The notes beneath the pieces are model-generated. The model saw only the letters and a list, made by a program, of their open reading frames with translations, did no database searches and was not told the origin of the DNA. Below, in pieces: positions 16,840 to 24,776 of a stretch of DNA of 64,000 nt. The stretch is from assembly GCA_958295975.1 (NCBI GenBank), contig OY282446.1:310001-374000 (forward strand). The letters run 5' to 3'. Source of the DNA: Tepidiformaceae bacterium. Its GTDB lineage: Bacteria > Chloroflexota > Dehalococcoidia > Tepidiformales > Tepidiformaceae. Position numbers and translations under genes: made by a program. Numbering within the stretch: the first letter of the stretch is position 1; each line of letters starts with the position of its first letter.

Positions 16840-17247
16840 GTGACCGTGACCATCCGCCACCTCAACCCCGAAACGCTTCACCGCAACCCCGCCTTTTCGC
16901 AGGCCGTCGCCGTCGAGGGCGCGCACCGCGCCGTCTGGGTGGGCGGCCAGAACGCCGTGGACGCCGGGGGCAACGTCGTCGGCAAGGGCGACGTGGCGGC
17001 GCAGGCGGAGCAGACGGCGCGCAACCTGCTGGCCGCGCTCGCCGCCGCGGACGCGGGCATCGACGACGTCGTGAAGCTGACCGTGTACGTGGTGGCGGGC
17101 CAGTCCGCCTTCCCCGCCTACGAGGCCTTCGGGCGCGTCTGGGGCATGCCCGCGAACCCGCCCGCGCTCAGTCTCGTCTACGTCTCCGCGCTCTTCCATC
17201 CCGACTTCCTGCTCGAGGTCGAGGCCGTGGCGGCGGTGGCCCCGTAG
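16840..17247 (+). CDS. RidA/YjgF/YER057c-family protein lacking the catalytic arginine
   Basis: The 135-residue protein has the chorismate-mutase-like RidA fold pattern: VWVGGQNAVDAGGNVVGKGDVAAQAEQTARNLLAAL followed by DDVVKLTVYVV and a C-terminal LLEVEAVAAV. Classical RidA enamine/imine deaminases have an arginine in a PAR[ST]-type motif before the last strands; here the segment reads NPPALSLVYVSALF, so that arginine appears absent. It may therefore be a non-deaminase member. GTG 16840 follows AGGAG at a good distance, and TATCAT (16812-16817) may be the -10. Confidence 0.85.
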   Translation: MTVTIRHLNPETLHRNPAFSQAVAVEGAHRAVWVGGQNAVDAGGNVVGKGDVAAQAEQTARNLLAALAAADAGIDDVVKLTVYVVAGQSAFPAYEAFGRVWGMPANPPALSLVYVSALFHPDFLLEVEAVAAVAP

Positions 17248-17265
17248 CGGCTGCCCGTCTCCCGC

Positions 17266-17293
17266 TTGCGCGTGGTTCCGTGTGTGGTACCAT
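17266..17293 (+). promoter_or_regulatory. Probable hicAB promoter with palindromic operator
   Basis: TTGCGC (17266-17271) and TACCAT (17288-17293) are 16 bases apart. The perfect palindrome TGGTACCA (17285-17292) overlaps the -10, a usual place for an antitoxin operator. AAAGGAGG follows at 17301-17308. Confidence 0.45.
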
Positions 17294-17352
17294 CCACGCG
17301 AAAGGAGGCGGTGTGGCAGAGTGGGCCGCCAACGCGAACGGCGGAGGCGCTG

Positions 17353-17587
17353 ATGGCGCGGGACTGGCCCACGGAACTGCGGGCGCTCAGGCGGCGGCGC
17401 AACAACGTCTCCGCGGCGCAACTCGACACGCTGCTGCTGCGGGCGGGATTCACCTCGCGGCAGCAGGGCACGAGCCACAGGGTCTACACGCACCCGCGGC
17501 TCGAACGCATCCTCAGCATTCCCCAGCGCCGGAAGGTGCGCGCGCCCTACGTGGACCAGACGGTGAAGGCCATTCGGGAGGTGACCG
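17353..17587 (+). CDS. hicA: HicA-type toxin with no in-frame stop codon
   Basis: The product begins MARDWPTELRALRRRRNNVSAAQ and continues with LLLRAGFTSRQQGTSHRVYTHP, then LSIPQRRKVRAPYVDQTVKAIREV. This matches the dsRBD-like HicA mRNA-interferase fold, including the G-[ST]-S/T-H motif with its catalytic histidine. HicA proteins normally end about here, yet no stop occurs in this frame until the end of the P450 gene at 19575. A one- or two-base shift near 17580 would bring a TGA directly before the hicB start. The end given is the end of the recognisable domain. Either the toxin gene is frameshifted at its 3' end (true mutation or sequence error) or it makes a long aberrant tail. A GTG at 17310 is an alternative start. 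Confidence 0.6.
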
Positions 17588-18028
17588 ATGAAGACGGAAG
17601 CGTATCCGTGGGAGCCCTACCACTTCCGCCTGCAGCGGCTCGACGACGGCGACGGCGACGGGCCCTACTGGTTCGCCACGGTCGAGGAGCTGCCGGGCTG
17701 CATGTCCGACGGCGAAACCGAGGCCGAGGCGATGGAGAACGTGCGCGACGCCATGAAGGAGTGGATCGCCGCCGCGCGCGCCGAGGGGCGGCCCGTGCCC
17801 GAACCGGCGGAGGACCCCGACTACAGCGGCCAGTTCCGCGTGCGCCTGCCCGCCGAACTCCACGGCGCGCTCGCGCGGGAGGCGAACCGCCAGGGCACGA
17901 GCCTCAACCAGCTCGTGCTCGGTTTCCTCGCGGGCGGCATCGGCTGGGGCCGTCAGCCGCTCGCCGTCGCGCCCGCCGACCGGGGCATCCGCATGGTGGG
18001 CGAGGATATCGCGCCGTACGACGCCTGA
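17588..18028 (+). CDS. hicB: HicB-type antitoxin with C-terminal ribbon-helix-helix
   Basis: The 146-residue protein has an N-terminal RNase H-like partial fold (GPYWFATVEELPGCMSDGETEAEAMENVRDAMKEW, split here as GPYWFATVEELPGC and EAMENVRDAMKEW) and a C-terminal Arc-type DNA-binding segment FRVRLPAELHGALAREA followed by GTSLNQLVLGFL. HicB neutralises HicA and represses the operon. ATG 17588 follows GGGAGG at 5 bases. It lies inside the open, stopless frame of hicA, so the two frames overlap formally. Confidence 0.85.
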   Translation: MKTEAYPWEPYHFRLQRLDDGDGDGPYWFATVEELPGCMSDGETEAEAMENVRDAMKEWIAAARAEGRPVPEPAEDPDYSGQFRVRLPAELHGALAREANRQGTSLNQLVLGFLAGGIGWGRQPLAVAPADRGIRMVGEDIAPYDA

Positions 18029-18067
18029 CCGACGGGGGCGCGCGCGTGGGCATCGTATGCTGCGCCG

Positions 18068-18148
18068 ATGACCGGCGGGGGCGGGATCGAAGCCGCGAGC
18101 GAACTCGGGGCGGAACCGCCTCCGCCGCACGTCGAACGGCCCTCCTGA
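18068..18148 (+). CDS. Possible leaderless 26-residue peptide upstream of the P450 gene
   Basis: TATGCT (18056-18061) ends exactly 6 bases before ATG 18068, the geometry seen at leaderless starts elsewhere in this window. The frame runs MTGGGGIEAASELGAEPPPP... to TGA. Sequence content alone is not convincing. A second TATGCT at 18182-18187 could be the P450 promoter. Confidence 0.25.
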   Translation: MTGGGGIEAASELGAEPPPPHVERPS

Positions 18149-18255
18149 TTGAGCCGGCGTGCCACGCGCCGCGCGGCGCGGTATGCTACGGGGGACGAAC
18201 GCGGGGCCGCGCCGCCCGACGGTGCGCCCCGCGCGGACGAACATGGGGGAGCCCG

Positions 18256-19575
18256 ATGACCGAGACGATGTACCAGGAGATGATCGACGCCACGGCCGAG
18301 TGCCCGATGAAGCTGGACGACGTCGACCTCTTCGCGCCGGGCCAGCAGGAGCACTGGTTCGATTCCTACAAGATCCTGCACGAGGAAGCGCCCGTGCTGC
18401 GCATCCCCGGCGAGGGCACCACGCCCGATACGGACGGCTTCGTCATCACCAAGTACGAGGACATCGCGATGATCATTCGCGATCCCTACACCTTCCCCCA
18501 GCCCACCTACGGCGGGGCCGGGCTGGAGCACGCCGAGGACGACGACCACTCCGTGCTGCTGGACGCCATGGCGCGCAACACCCTGCGCCCCAACATGGAG
18601 CTGCACAAGCAGCACCGCATCCAGCTGACCGACCCGTGGGTGGGCGCGACCGGCGCCCCCCGTCACCGCCCCATGGTGACGCGCTACGTGGACGAGCTGA
18701 TCGACGCCTGGATCGACCGCCAGCCGTCGGAGATCGACTTCGTCGAGGAGTTCGCCGCGCCCCTGCCGCAGATGGTGATGACCACCATCCTCGGCTTCCC
18801 CTTCGAGGACATGCCCCAGCTGCGCGTCTGGGGGCAGGCGCAGGTGCGCCGCTTCGTCTACGGCAAGGGCCACCGCAACCTCATGAGCGACAAGGAGGAG
18901 GCGGAGAACGCCCACGACCTCGGCGAGTTCATGGAGTACGTGCAGGCGCAGGTGACGCGCAAGCGGCAGGACCCGCAGGACGACATGACCACCTTCCTCA
19001 CGCAGGTGGAGTACATGGGCCGCAAGCTCACCGACTCGGAGGTCGTGGGCGTCGTCTTCGGCATGCACATCGGCGGGCTGGAGACGACGCAGTACGCCAT
19101 CGCCGCCGAGGCCGAGCTGCTGGCGCGCGAGCCCGACCTGTGGAACGCGATCAAGGCCGACCGCTCCCGCATCCGCTTCTTCGTGGAGGAGGGGCTGCGC
19201 ATCCAGGCCCCCACGCAGGGCCTCTCCACGCGCATGACCGCGAAGGACGTGGAGATGCGCGGCGTGACGATCCCGAAGGGCTCGATCCTCCACCTCCGCT
19301 ACGGCGCCGCCAACCACGACCCCGAGGAGTTCCCCTGCCCGGCGGACGTGGACCTCGCGCGCGCGAACACGGGCCGCCACATGACGTTCTCGCAGGGCAT
19401 CCGCGTGTGCCCCGGCGCGGGCATCTCGCGGCTCGAGCAGAACATCGCCTGGGAGCGGCTCTTCGAGCGCCTCGACGGCCTCTCCTTCACGCCCGGCCTG
19501 AACGACTTCCGCCACCAGCCCGGCATCATGCTGGGCCTCTGGGACCTGAACCTCACCTTCGAGAAGGCGAAGTAA
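18256..19575 (+). CDS. Cytochrome P450
   Basis: The 439-residue protein is a bacterial soluble P450 monooxygenase. It shows the I-helix oxygen-activation motif GGLETT (273-278), the K-helix E-x-x-R as EGLR (312-315), and the heme loop FSQGIRVCPGAGISRLE with thiolate C385. The loop has S-Q-G-I-R instead of the usual G-x-G-x-[HR]. ATG 18256 follows GGGGGAG. Redox partners are not adjacent, although a ferredoxin reductase-like flavoprotein is encoded 8 kb downstream. The substrate is unknown. Its frame is continuous with that of hicA upstream, but a single fusion protein is not credible because hicB lies between. Confidence 0.92.
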   Translation: MTETMYQEMIDATAECPMKLDDVDLFAPGQQEHWFDSYKILHEEAPVLRIPGEGTTPDTDGFVITKYEDIAMIIRDPYTFPQPTYGGAGLEHAEDDDHSVLLDAMARNTLRPNMELHKQHRIQLTDPWVGATGAPRHRPMVTRYVDELIDAWIDRQPSEIDFVEEFAAPLPQMVMTTILGFPFEDMPQLRVWGQAQVRRFVYGKGHRNLMSDKEEAENAHDLGEFMEYVQAQVTRKRQDPQDDMTTFLTQVEYMGRKLTDSEVVGVVFGMHIGGLETTQYAIAAEAELLAREPDLWNAIKADRSRIRFFVEEGLRIQAPTQGLSTRMTAKDVEMRGVTIPKGSILHLRYGAANHDPEEFPCPADVDLARANTGRHMTFSQGIRVCPGAGISRLEQNIAWERLFERLDGLSFTPGLNDFRHQPGIMLGLWDLNLTFEKAK

Positions 19576-19589
19576 CAGCGAGGGGGGCC

Positions 19590-19817
19590 ATGGCCGAACC
19601 GCAGTCCGTGAGCGAGCTGGCGCGGCTCGCCAAAAGCGCCGCGCGCATGCGCTGGGGGCCGGAGGACAGCGGCTCCGCGCCCGTCCTGCCCGGCAGGGAG
19701 AAGCGCGCCGGCGGGGCTGACGCCGACCGCCTCTCCGGCGACGAGGAGCGCGCCGTGCTGAAGGCGCTCGATCCCTTCTGGACGCGTGGCATCCTCAAGC
19801 CGGAGGACGGGGAGTAG
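19590..19817 (+). CDS. Small charged protein following the P450
   Basis: ATG 19590 follows AGGGGGG and lies 14 bases after the P450 stop, so it is co-transcribed. The 75-residue product (MAEPQSVSELARLAKSAAR ... DPFWTRGILKPEDGE) has no cysteines, no membrane segment and no family I know. Its tight linkage suggests a role tied to the P450 but the sequence does not show which. Confidence 0.65.
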   Translation: MAEPQSVSELARLAKSAARMRWGPEDSGSAPVLPGREKRAGGADADRLSGDEERAVLKALDPFWTRGILKPEDGE

Positions 19818-19820
19818 CGC

Positions 19821-20951
19821 TCAGCCCCAGCTGAACGCCAGCGTCTCCCCGTAGAAGGCGGCGAGCCGCTCCGCGTCCGCCTCCGCGCCCTCGCGCGCCC
19901 AGGCGGGCGGCTCCGCGAAGGGCTCGACGCGCACCTCCAGCCGTCCGCCCTTGCGCTCGTGGCGCCACACGCCCTCGCTGCGCCCGTCCACGAGCAGCAC
20001 GGGCGAAATCCAGCCCTGGGGCCGGTGCACGCGCGCCTTGAACTCCGGCGCGAGCACCGCCGGTTCGTCCCGCGGCGAGGCGATCACGTACGGGTCGAAG
20101 GCGGGCAGCAGGCGCACGGCGCGCCGCGGCGCGGCCCTGGCGATGGCCTCGACGCTGCTGGCGAGCGCCCAGTGCGGTTCGCCCCCGACGGCGACCTCGA
20201 CGGCCTCCGCGCCGAGCGCGCGGAAGCGGCGCAGGGCCTGCGGCGGGCGGCGCGGCCCCCACCAGCGCGAGTACTCCGCCGCCGTGGCGGGGCCGCAGGC
20301 GTCGAGGTAGCGGCGCGTGACGGCGTCGAGCGCCTCCTCCGGCGGCGGGCCCGGCGACGCCCCCAGCCACGCCTGCGGGCTGACGAAGGTCACGTTGCGC
20401 CCGCGGTTCGGCCCGAAGCACAGCGCGCCGCGGAAGGAAGCGGGCTTCAGGTACGCGCCCCAGCTGTCGCGCAGCTTCCCGCCCAACTCGGGCGAACCCG
20501 ACGCCGCGGCCACGGCTTCGGCCAGCTCGTCGCGCGTGAGCCCCTCGCCGCCGAGCGCCCCGCGCACCCCGTCCAGCAGCGTCTCCAGCTCCTCGCGCGT
20601 GATGGAGAAGCCGCGCAGCCAGGCGCCCTTCAGGTAGTGGTCGAAGGTGTCGAGCGCGGCCTGCCAGACGCCGTACTCGTTCGCCGGCAGCAGGTGGAGC
20701 GTGCCGCGCATGGCCCAGGTCTTCACCAGCGTGCGGCGCTCCCACAGCTCGCGGTCGAGGTCGCCGGGCCGGAGGCCGTCGATGCGCGCCCAGGCGGCCA
20801 GCTCGGCGGCGGACGCCGACTGCGCCTGCAGCCCGCCGATGGCGCCCGTCACCGCCGTCAGCTCCTCCCGCGGACGCCGCGCGGTCAGGCGCTGGCGCTC
20901 CATGCGGTGGGCCAGCACGGACGGCCAGCCCAGCTCCGCGCTCACGTTCAC
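19821..20951 (-). CDS. Winged-helix DNA glycosylase-like protein (YcaQ/AlkZ family)
   Basis: The 376-residue protein belongs to the HTH_42 winged-helix family that includes DNA interstrand-crosslink glycosylases AlkZ and YcaQ. It has the catalytic Q-x-Q motif in IGGLQAQSASAAELA, then TLVKTWAMRGTLHLLPA, a later RFRALGAEAVEV... segment, RLLPAFDPYVIA and PVLLVDGRSEGVWRHERKG. These enzymes excise bulky or crosslinked bases. The GTG start shares GTGA with the stop of the upstream oxidase gene. The family is well supported; actual glycosylase activity is inferred. Confidence 0.85.
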   Translation of the reverse strand: MNVSAELGWPSVLAHRMERQRLTARRPREELTAVTGAIGGLQAQSASAAELAAWARIDGLRPGDLDRELWERRTLVKTWAMRGTLHLLPANEYGVWQAALDTFDHYLKGAWLRGFSITREELETLLDGVRGALGGEGLTRDELAEAVAAASGSPELGGKLRDSWGAYLKPASFRGALCFGPNRGRNVTFVSPQAWLGASPGPPPEEALDAVTRRYLDACGPATAAEYSRWWGPRRPPQALRRFRALGAEAVEVAVGGEPHWALASSVEAIARAAPRRAVRLLPAFDPYVIASPRDEPAVLAPEFKARVHRPQGWISPVLLVDGRSEGVWRHERKGGRLEVRVEPFAEPPAWAREGAEADAERLAAFYGETLAFSWG

Positions 20952-22051
20952 GCTCCAAAGCGGGCCGGGTCGAAGGGCGCGAGGTCGAGCGTGGCGCGCC
21001 CGTCCAGCATCAGCTCGGCGATGGCCTCGCCCGTGGCGAGCGAGAGCAGGATGCCCTTGCGCCCGTGTCCCGCCGCCACCCACGCCCCCCGCCGTCCCGG
21101 CGCCGCCCCGATGAGCGGCAGGCCGTCCGCGGAGAGGGGCCGCAGGCAGGCGGTCTGGTCGACCACGCGCGCGCCTTCCAGCCGTGAGGTGCGGAGGGCC
21201 ACGTCCGCGAGGATGCGCGCGCGCGCCTCGGGCGTGGGCTCGTCGTCGAAGCCCGCGTCCTCCGCCGTCGTGCCCGCGTACACGATGCCCGTCGGCTTCG
21301 TGACGGCGTACTGGCCGTCGAAAGCGGAGAAGCCGCCCGGCGGCGGCGCGGCGGCGGGTTCGAGGTGCACGATCTGGCCCTTCAGCGGGCGCACCGGCAG
21401 GGGCAGGTCGAGCCAGGCGGCGGCGCGGTGCGTCCACGGCCCCAGCGCGAGCACGGTCGCGTCGGCGGTAACGGCGTCGCCGCCCTCGAGTTCGACGCCG
21501 GAGACGTGGTCCGGCCCGCCGAGCAGCCCCGCCGCCCGCCCCGTGCGCAGGGACGCGCCCATGCCCTTGGCCGATTCGATCAGCCGCTGCGTGAATTTGG
21601 CGGGGTCGAGCTGGGCGGAGCGCAGCAGCAGGCCCCCGGCGGCGGGCCGGTCGAGCCAGGCGCAGCGGTCGGCGAGGGCCTCGGGCGCGATCCATTCGCC
21701 GCCCACCACCTCCGCGCGCTCCCGCAAGGCCGCCGCCTCGTCCGCGTCCCGCGCGACGGCGCAGCTCTCGTAGGGCGCGTAGTCGTAGGTCCCGGGCCCG
21801 TCGAGCAGCTCCGCGAGCGTGGCGTGGAGCGCGGCGCCGCGCTCGGTCAGGGGCGCGAGCGCGGCGGTCTCGCGGTCGGCGGGCGGCATGAGCGGCGAGA
21901 GCAGCCCGGCGGCCTTGCCGCTGGCGGCGTGGGCCACCGCCGCGCCCTCGATCACGAGCGGCTTCGCCCCGCGCCGCGCGAGGAACCAGGCGCAGGCCGC
22001 CCCGATGACGCCGCCCCCGACGATGGCGATGTCCGCGCGCTCGCTGGCCAC
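20948..22051 (-). CDS. DAO-family FAD-dependent oxidoreductase (ThiO/glycine oxidase-like)
   Basis: The 367-residue protein starts VASERADIAIVGGGVIGAAC, a GxGxxG dinucleotide fold, and has the DAO-family segments ASGKAAGLLSPL, LALGPWTH and AGHGRKGILLSLATGEAIAELML (the last split as AGHGRKGILLSLA and TGEAIAELML). Such enzymes oxidise glycine, sarcosine or other amines with O2. GTG 22051 was chosen because a GATACT hexamer ends 6 bases before it, implying a leaderless transcript, and the glycine-rich fold begins soon after. It shares GTGA with the downstream AlkZ-like gene. Substrate unknown. Confidence 0.85.
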   Translation of the reverse strand: MASERADIAIVGGGVIGAACAWFLARRGAKPLVIEGAAVAHAASGKAAGLLSPLMPPADRETAALAPLTERGAALHATLAELLDGPGTYDYAPYESCAVARDADEAAALRERAEVVGGEWIAPEALADRCAWLDRPAAGGLLLRSAQLDPAKFTQRLIESAKGMGASLRTGRAAGLLGGPDHVSGVELEGGDAVTADATVLALGPWTHRAAAWLDLPLPVRPLKGQIVHLEPAAAPPPGGFSAFDGQYAVTKPTGIVYAGTTAEDAGFDDEPTPEARARILADVALRTSRLEGARVVDQTACLRPLSADGLPLIGAAPGRRGAWVAAGHGRKGILLSLATGEAIAELMLDGRATLDLAPFDPARFGA

Positions 22052-22057
22052 GGCGGC

Positions 22058-22063
22058 AGTATC
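22058..22063 (-). promoter_or_regulatory. -10 hexamer GATACT, leaderless geometry for the DAO-family gene
   Basis: GATACT on the minus strand ends 6 bases before GTG 22051, with no ribosome binding site in between. Confidence 0.5.
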
Positions 22064-22106
22064 GCCGCGCACGCCCCCGCGCGCCAGAAGGCTCGGCGCG
22101 CGCCCG

Positions 22107-23666
22107 TCAACGGCCCGACGCGTCCGCCCCCGTTTCGGCGAAGATGAAGTAGATGCCGCCCGGCTCGAACGCGGCCAGCGTGTTCATGCCGGGGATGGCC
22201 TCGCCGCCGGGGGACCAGGAGCGCCACGACTGCGTGGCCACGTCCCACTGGTGTACGGCGGTGACGCGCAGCGTGAGCTCCGCCACGGCCTCGGCCACGG
22301 GCGTCTCCTCGCCCCGCCAGCGCACGAAGGTCAGGCCCGCCACCAGCGTCGCTTCCAGCCGCTCTTCCGGGGCCTCGTGGACCAGCGTGACGGTGGCCGC
22401 GCTGCTTCCCTCCCCGATGAGACGACCGCTGAACTCGCCCCGCACCTCCGACGCGCCCTGCCGGTCGGTCACGCTGAGCGCGCAGAGGCTGCCCGCCACG
22501 ACCGAGGCGGTGTAGCTCTCCCCGGCGGCCAGCGAGGGCGTGAACGCGGACGGCCCGCAGGCGAGGCGGACGCCGTAGACCGCGTCCTCCGGCGCGTTCC
22601 CCTCCTCGGCCACGGTGACGGTGACGGTGACGGCGCCGTAGCGCGTCGCCGGGACGAACGGCGCTGGCGACTCCGGTTCGGGTTCCCGGATGATTGGTTC
22701 GGGGCCGATGGCGAGCGCGTAGGTGGCCGCGTCGCAGTCCTCGTCGCGCGCGGTGAAGGCGTAGTCGCCCGCCCAGTCGGGCGGAGGCGTGCCCGTGATG
22801 GTGAAGGCGGTGTCGTCGAAGACGAGCCCGGCGGGCAGGTCGGGGGTGAGCGTGTGGACGACGGTTCCGGTGCCGCCCGTGGGCGTGGGCAGCTGGATGT
22901 TGACGGGACTGCCCGGGTCCAGGATGCGTTCGCCGCTCGTGGCGAAGGACGGGGAGTCGTCGGCGACGACCGGATCGAAAGCGCCCGTCAGCCAGAACGG
23001 TTCCCCTTCGGTGATGAGCCGTGTGCCGTGGCGCGATTGGTAGAACTCTTCGGTCGGAAAGCCGAGCGCGAAGAGATGCCCGACGTCGTCGTCGGTGATC
23101 TCGTAGAACCCCTCGGTGGTGGCGCCCGCGATGGGCGTCCAGGCCAGCGACGGCTGATCGGGCGAGCGGTACCACTGGTAGCGCGTGATGTTGCCTCCAT
23201 TACTCCCCTGAAGGTAGAGCGCCATGACCGTGCCCACCTCCAGCGTGCGGAAGGGATTGGCGGCGTTGTAGTCCGTGGAGGCGAGGATCTCGGCGGACCA
23301 CGGGTTCACGCCGCCCGCCGTGATCGCCCGGACGCGGTAGGACCACTGCGAATCGGGTGGGAGGTTGGAGTGGGTGTAGCTGGTCGTGTCGCCCGAGACC
23401 TGCGAGAGGAAACTCCAGCCGCCGCCGACGCCGCGCTGCCTGCTCTCGATGCGGTAGCCGGTGATCGTCGGGTTCGTCCAGCTGGCGGCTGGCGGGTTGC
23501 CCCCGCGCGGCGCCTGCCAGCCGATCGTGATCGTCGTGCAGTCAGCCGCGCTCCGCGTCACGCGCCAGGGGCGGGTCGTCGGCGACACGATGATGGTGAC
23601 GGACTGCGTGTCGCTGGCGCCGTTGCTGTCCGTGGCCGTGAGCGTGAGCGGGAACGTGCCGGCCAC
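22107..23666 (-). pseudogene. 5'-truncated Ig-like/fibronectin III surface protein
   Basis: The frame encodes an extracellular-type multidomain protein: the end of a putative-Ig (He_PIG) domain (GTPTVAGTFPLTLTATDSNGA), a fibronectin type III domain (WQAPRGGNPP ... YRVRAITAGG), a ligand-type domain, a second He_PIG domain (DLPAGLVFDDTAFTITGTPP) and a C-terminal module ending WSPGGEAIPGMNTLAAFEPGGIYFIFAE that I associate with Chloroflexota surface proteins. Coding continues upstream without a start (GALPAGLSWTAATRSIIGTP) right up to the enoyl-CoA hydratase stop at 23842, and no signal peptide exists. It therefore looks like the 3' part of a gene cut off by a rearrangement at about 23.84 kb. GTG 23666 is the first usable start, in mid-domain. 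Confidence 0.65.
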
Positions 23667-23841
23667 GGTGGGGGTGCCGATGATGCTGCGCGTGGCCGCG
23701 GTCCAGCTGAGCCCGGCCGGCAGCGCTCCGCTGAGCGTGTAGGTCGTGCCCGGTCCGCCCGCGCCCTGCAGGACGACCTGATTGAGGCGGGCGACCCCGA
23801 GGGGCCGCCCGCCGATGGCTGGACGGATGCGGCGGACGCCG

Positions 23842-24711
23842 CTACGAACTGGCCGCCGCGGGCGCCCTGCGCGCGCCGCCGCCGGGCCGCGGGGCCGCGC
23901 CGTCGCCCACGTAGATGCCCGCGCCGGACACCTCGCGCCAGTGCGTGTGGGCGAGCGTGTGCATGATGAACACCGCCTGCTGCGCGTTCCACAGCCCCTG
24001 CGCGTCCTGCGTCTGGTTCACCGCCTCCTTCGTGATCTTCAGCCCGAACGACGGCTTCTCCGCGATCTTCCGCGCCAGCTCCTCCACGTAGTCGCTCAGC
24101 TCCGCGCGCGGCACCACCTCGTTCACCATGCCCGCCTCGTAGGCCCGCTGGGCGCTCACCCAGTCGCCCGTGTAGAGCATCTGGCGGGCGAGCCGGTGGC
24201 CGAACTCCCACGGATGGGCGAAGTACTCCACGCCGGGAATGCCCCAGCCCACCACGAGGTCGCGGAATTCGGCGTCCTCGGAGGCGATGATGATGTCGCA
24301 CACCCACGCCAGCATGAGGCCGCCGGCGATGGTCTTGCCCTGCACCTCGGCGATCATGGGCTTGGGCAGGTTGCGCCAGCGGCGGCACATCTGCAGGTAG
24401 ATCTCCTCCTCCTTGGCCATGGCCCCCTCCGCGCCGGGCGCGTCGAAGTTGGCCCACGTGCCCACGGGGCGCACGTCGTTGAAGCCGAGGCCCGTGCCGC
24501 CGCGCATGTCGTGGCCGGAGTTGAAGTGCGGGCCCTCGCCGCTGAGGATGATGACCTTCACGGCGTCGTCCCGGTTGGCGTGGTCGAAGGCGTCGTTCAG
24601 GTCGCGCGTGAGCTGCAGGTCCTGCGCGTTGCGGGCCTCCGGGCGGTTCATGCGGACGCGCACGATCTCGGGCGTCAGGTTTTCGTAGAGCACCGTCTTG
24701 AACTCGGGCAT
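23842..24711 (-). CDS. Enoyl-CoA hydratase/isomerase family protein
   Basis: The 289-residue crotonase-fold protein has VRVRMNRPEARNAQ at the N-terminus, the first oxyanion-hole segment GPHFNSGHDMRGG and the second AEVQGKTIAGGLMLAWVCDIIIAS. The usual catalytic glutamates are not both evident, so it may act on an unusual CoA ester. ATG 24711 follows AGGAGGGG. A TATACT (24740-24745) gives a short normal leader. The C-terminus ends in a Pro/Ala/Arg-rich tail that abuts the truncated Ig-like frame, so the tail itself may have been altered by that rearrangement. Confidence 0.88.
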   Translation of the reverse strand: MPEFKTVLYENLTPEIVRVRMNRPEARNAQDLQLTRDLNDAFDHANRDDAVKVIILSGEGPHFNSGHDMRGGTGLGFNDVRPVGTWANFDAPGAEGAMAKEEEIYLQMCRRWRNLPKPMIAEVQGKTIAGGLMLAWVCDIIIASEDAEFRDLVVGWGIPGVEYFAHPWEFGHRLARQMLYTGDWVSAQRAYEAGMVNEVVPRAELSDYVEELARKIAEKPSFGLKITKEAVNQTQDAQGLWNAQQAVFIMHTLAHTHWREVSGAGIYVGDGAAPRPGGGARRAPAAASS

Positions 24712-24739
24712 GGGAACCCCTCCTGCGGGTATCGGGCGC

Positions 24740-24745
24740 AGTATA
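24740..24745 (-). promoter_or_regulatory. -10 hexamer TATACT upstream of the enoyl-CoA hydratase gene
   Basis: Near-consensus TATACT lies 28 bases upstream of ATG 24711, giving a leader of about 20 bases that contains AGGAGGGG. This is a leadered contrast to the leaderless starts nearby. Confidence 0.5.
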
Positions 24746-24776
24746 CGCGCCCGGCGCGCCGCCGGAGCGCCAGCGG

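Noticed and set aside
17353-19575. A HicA-P450 fusion protein
   Set aside because: hicB and a non-coding spacer lie between them in another frame, and the P450 has its own start and ribosome binding site.
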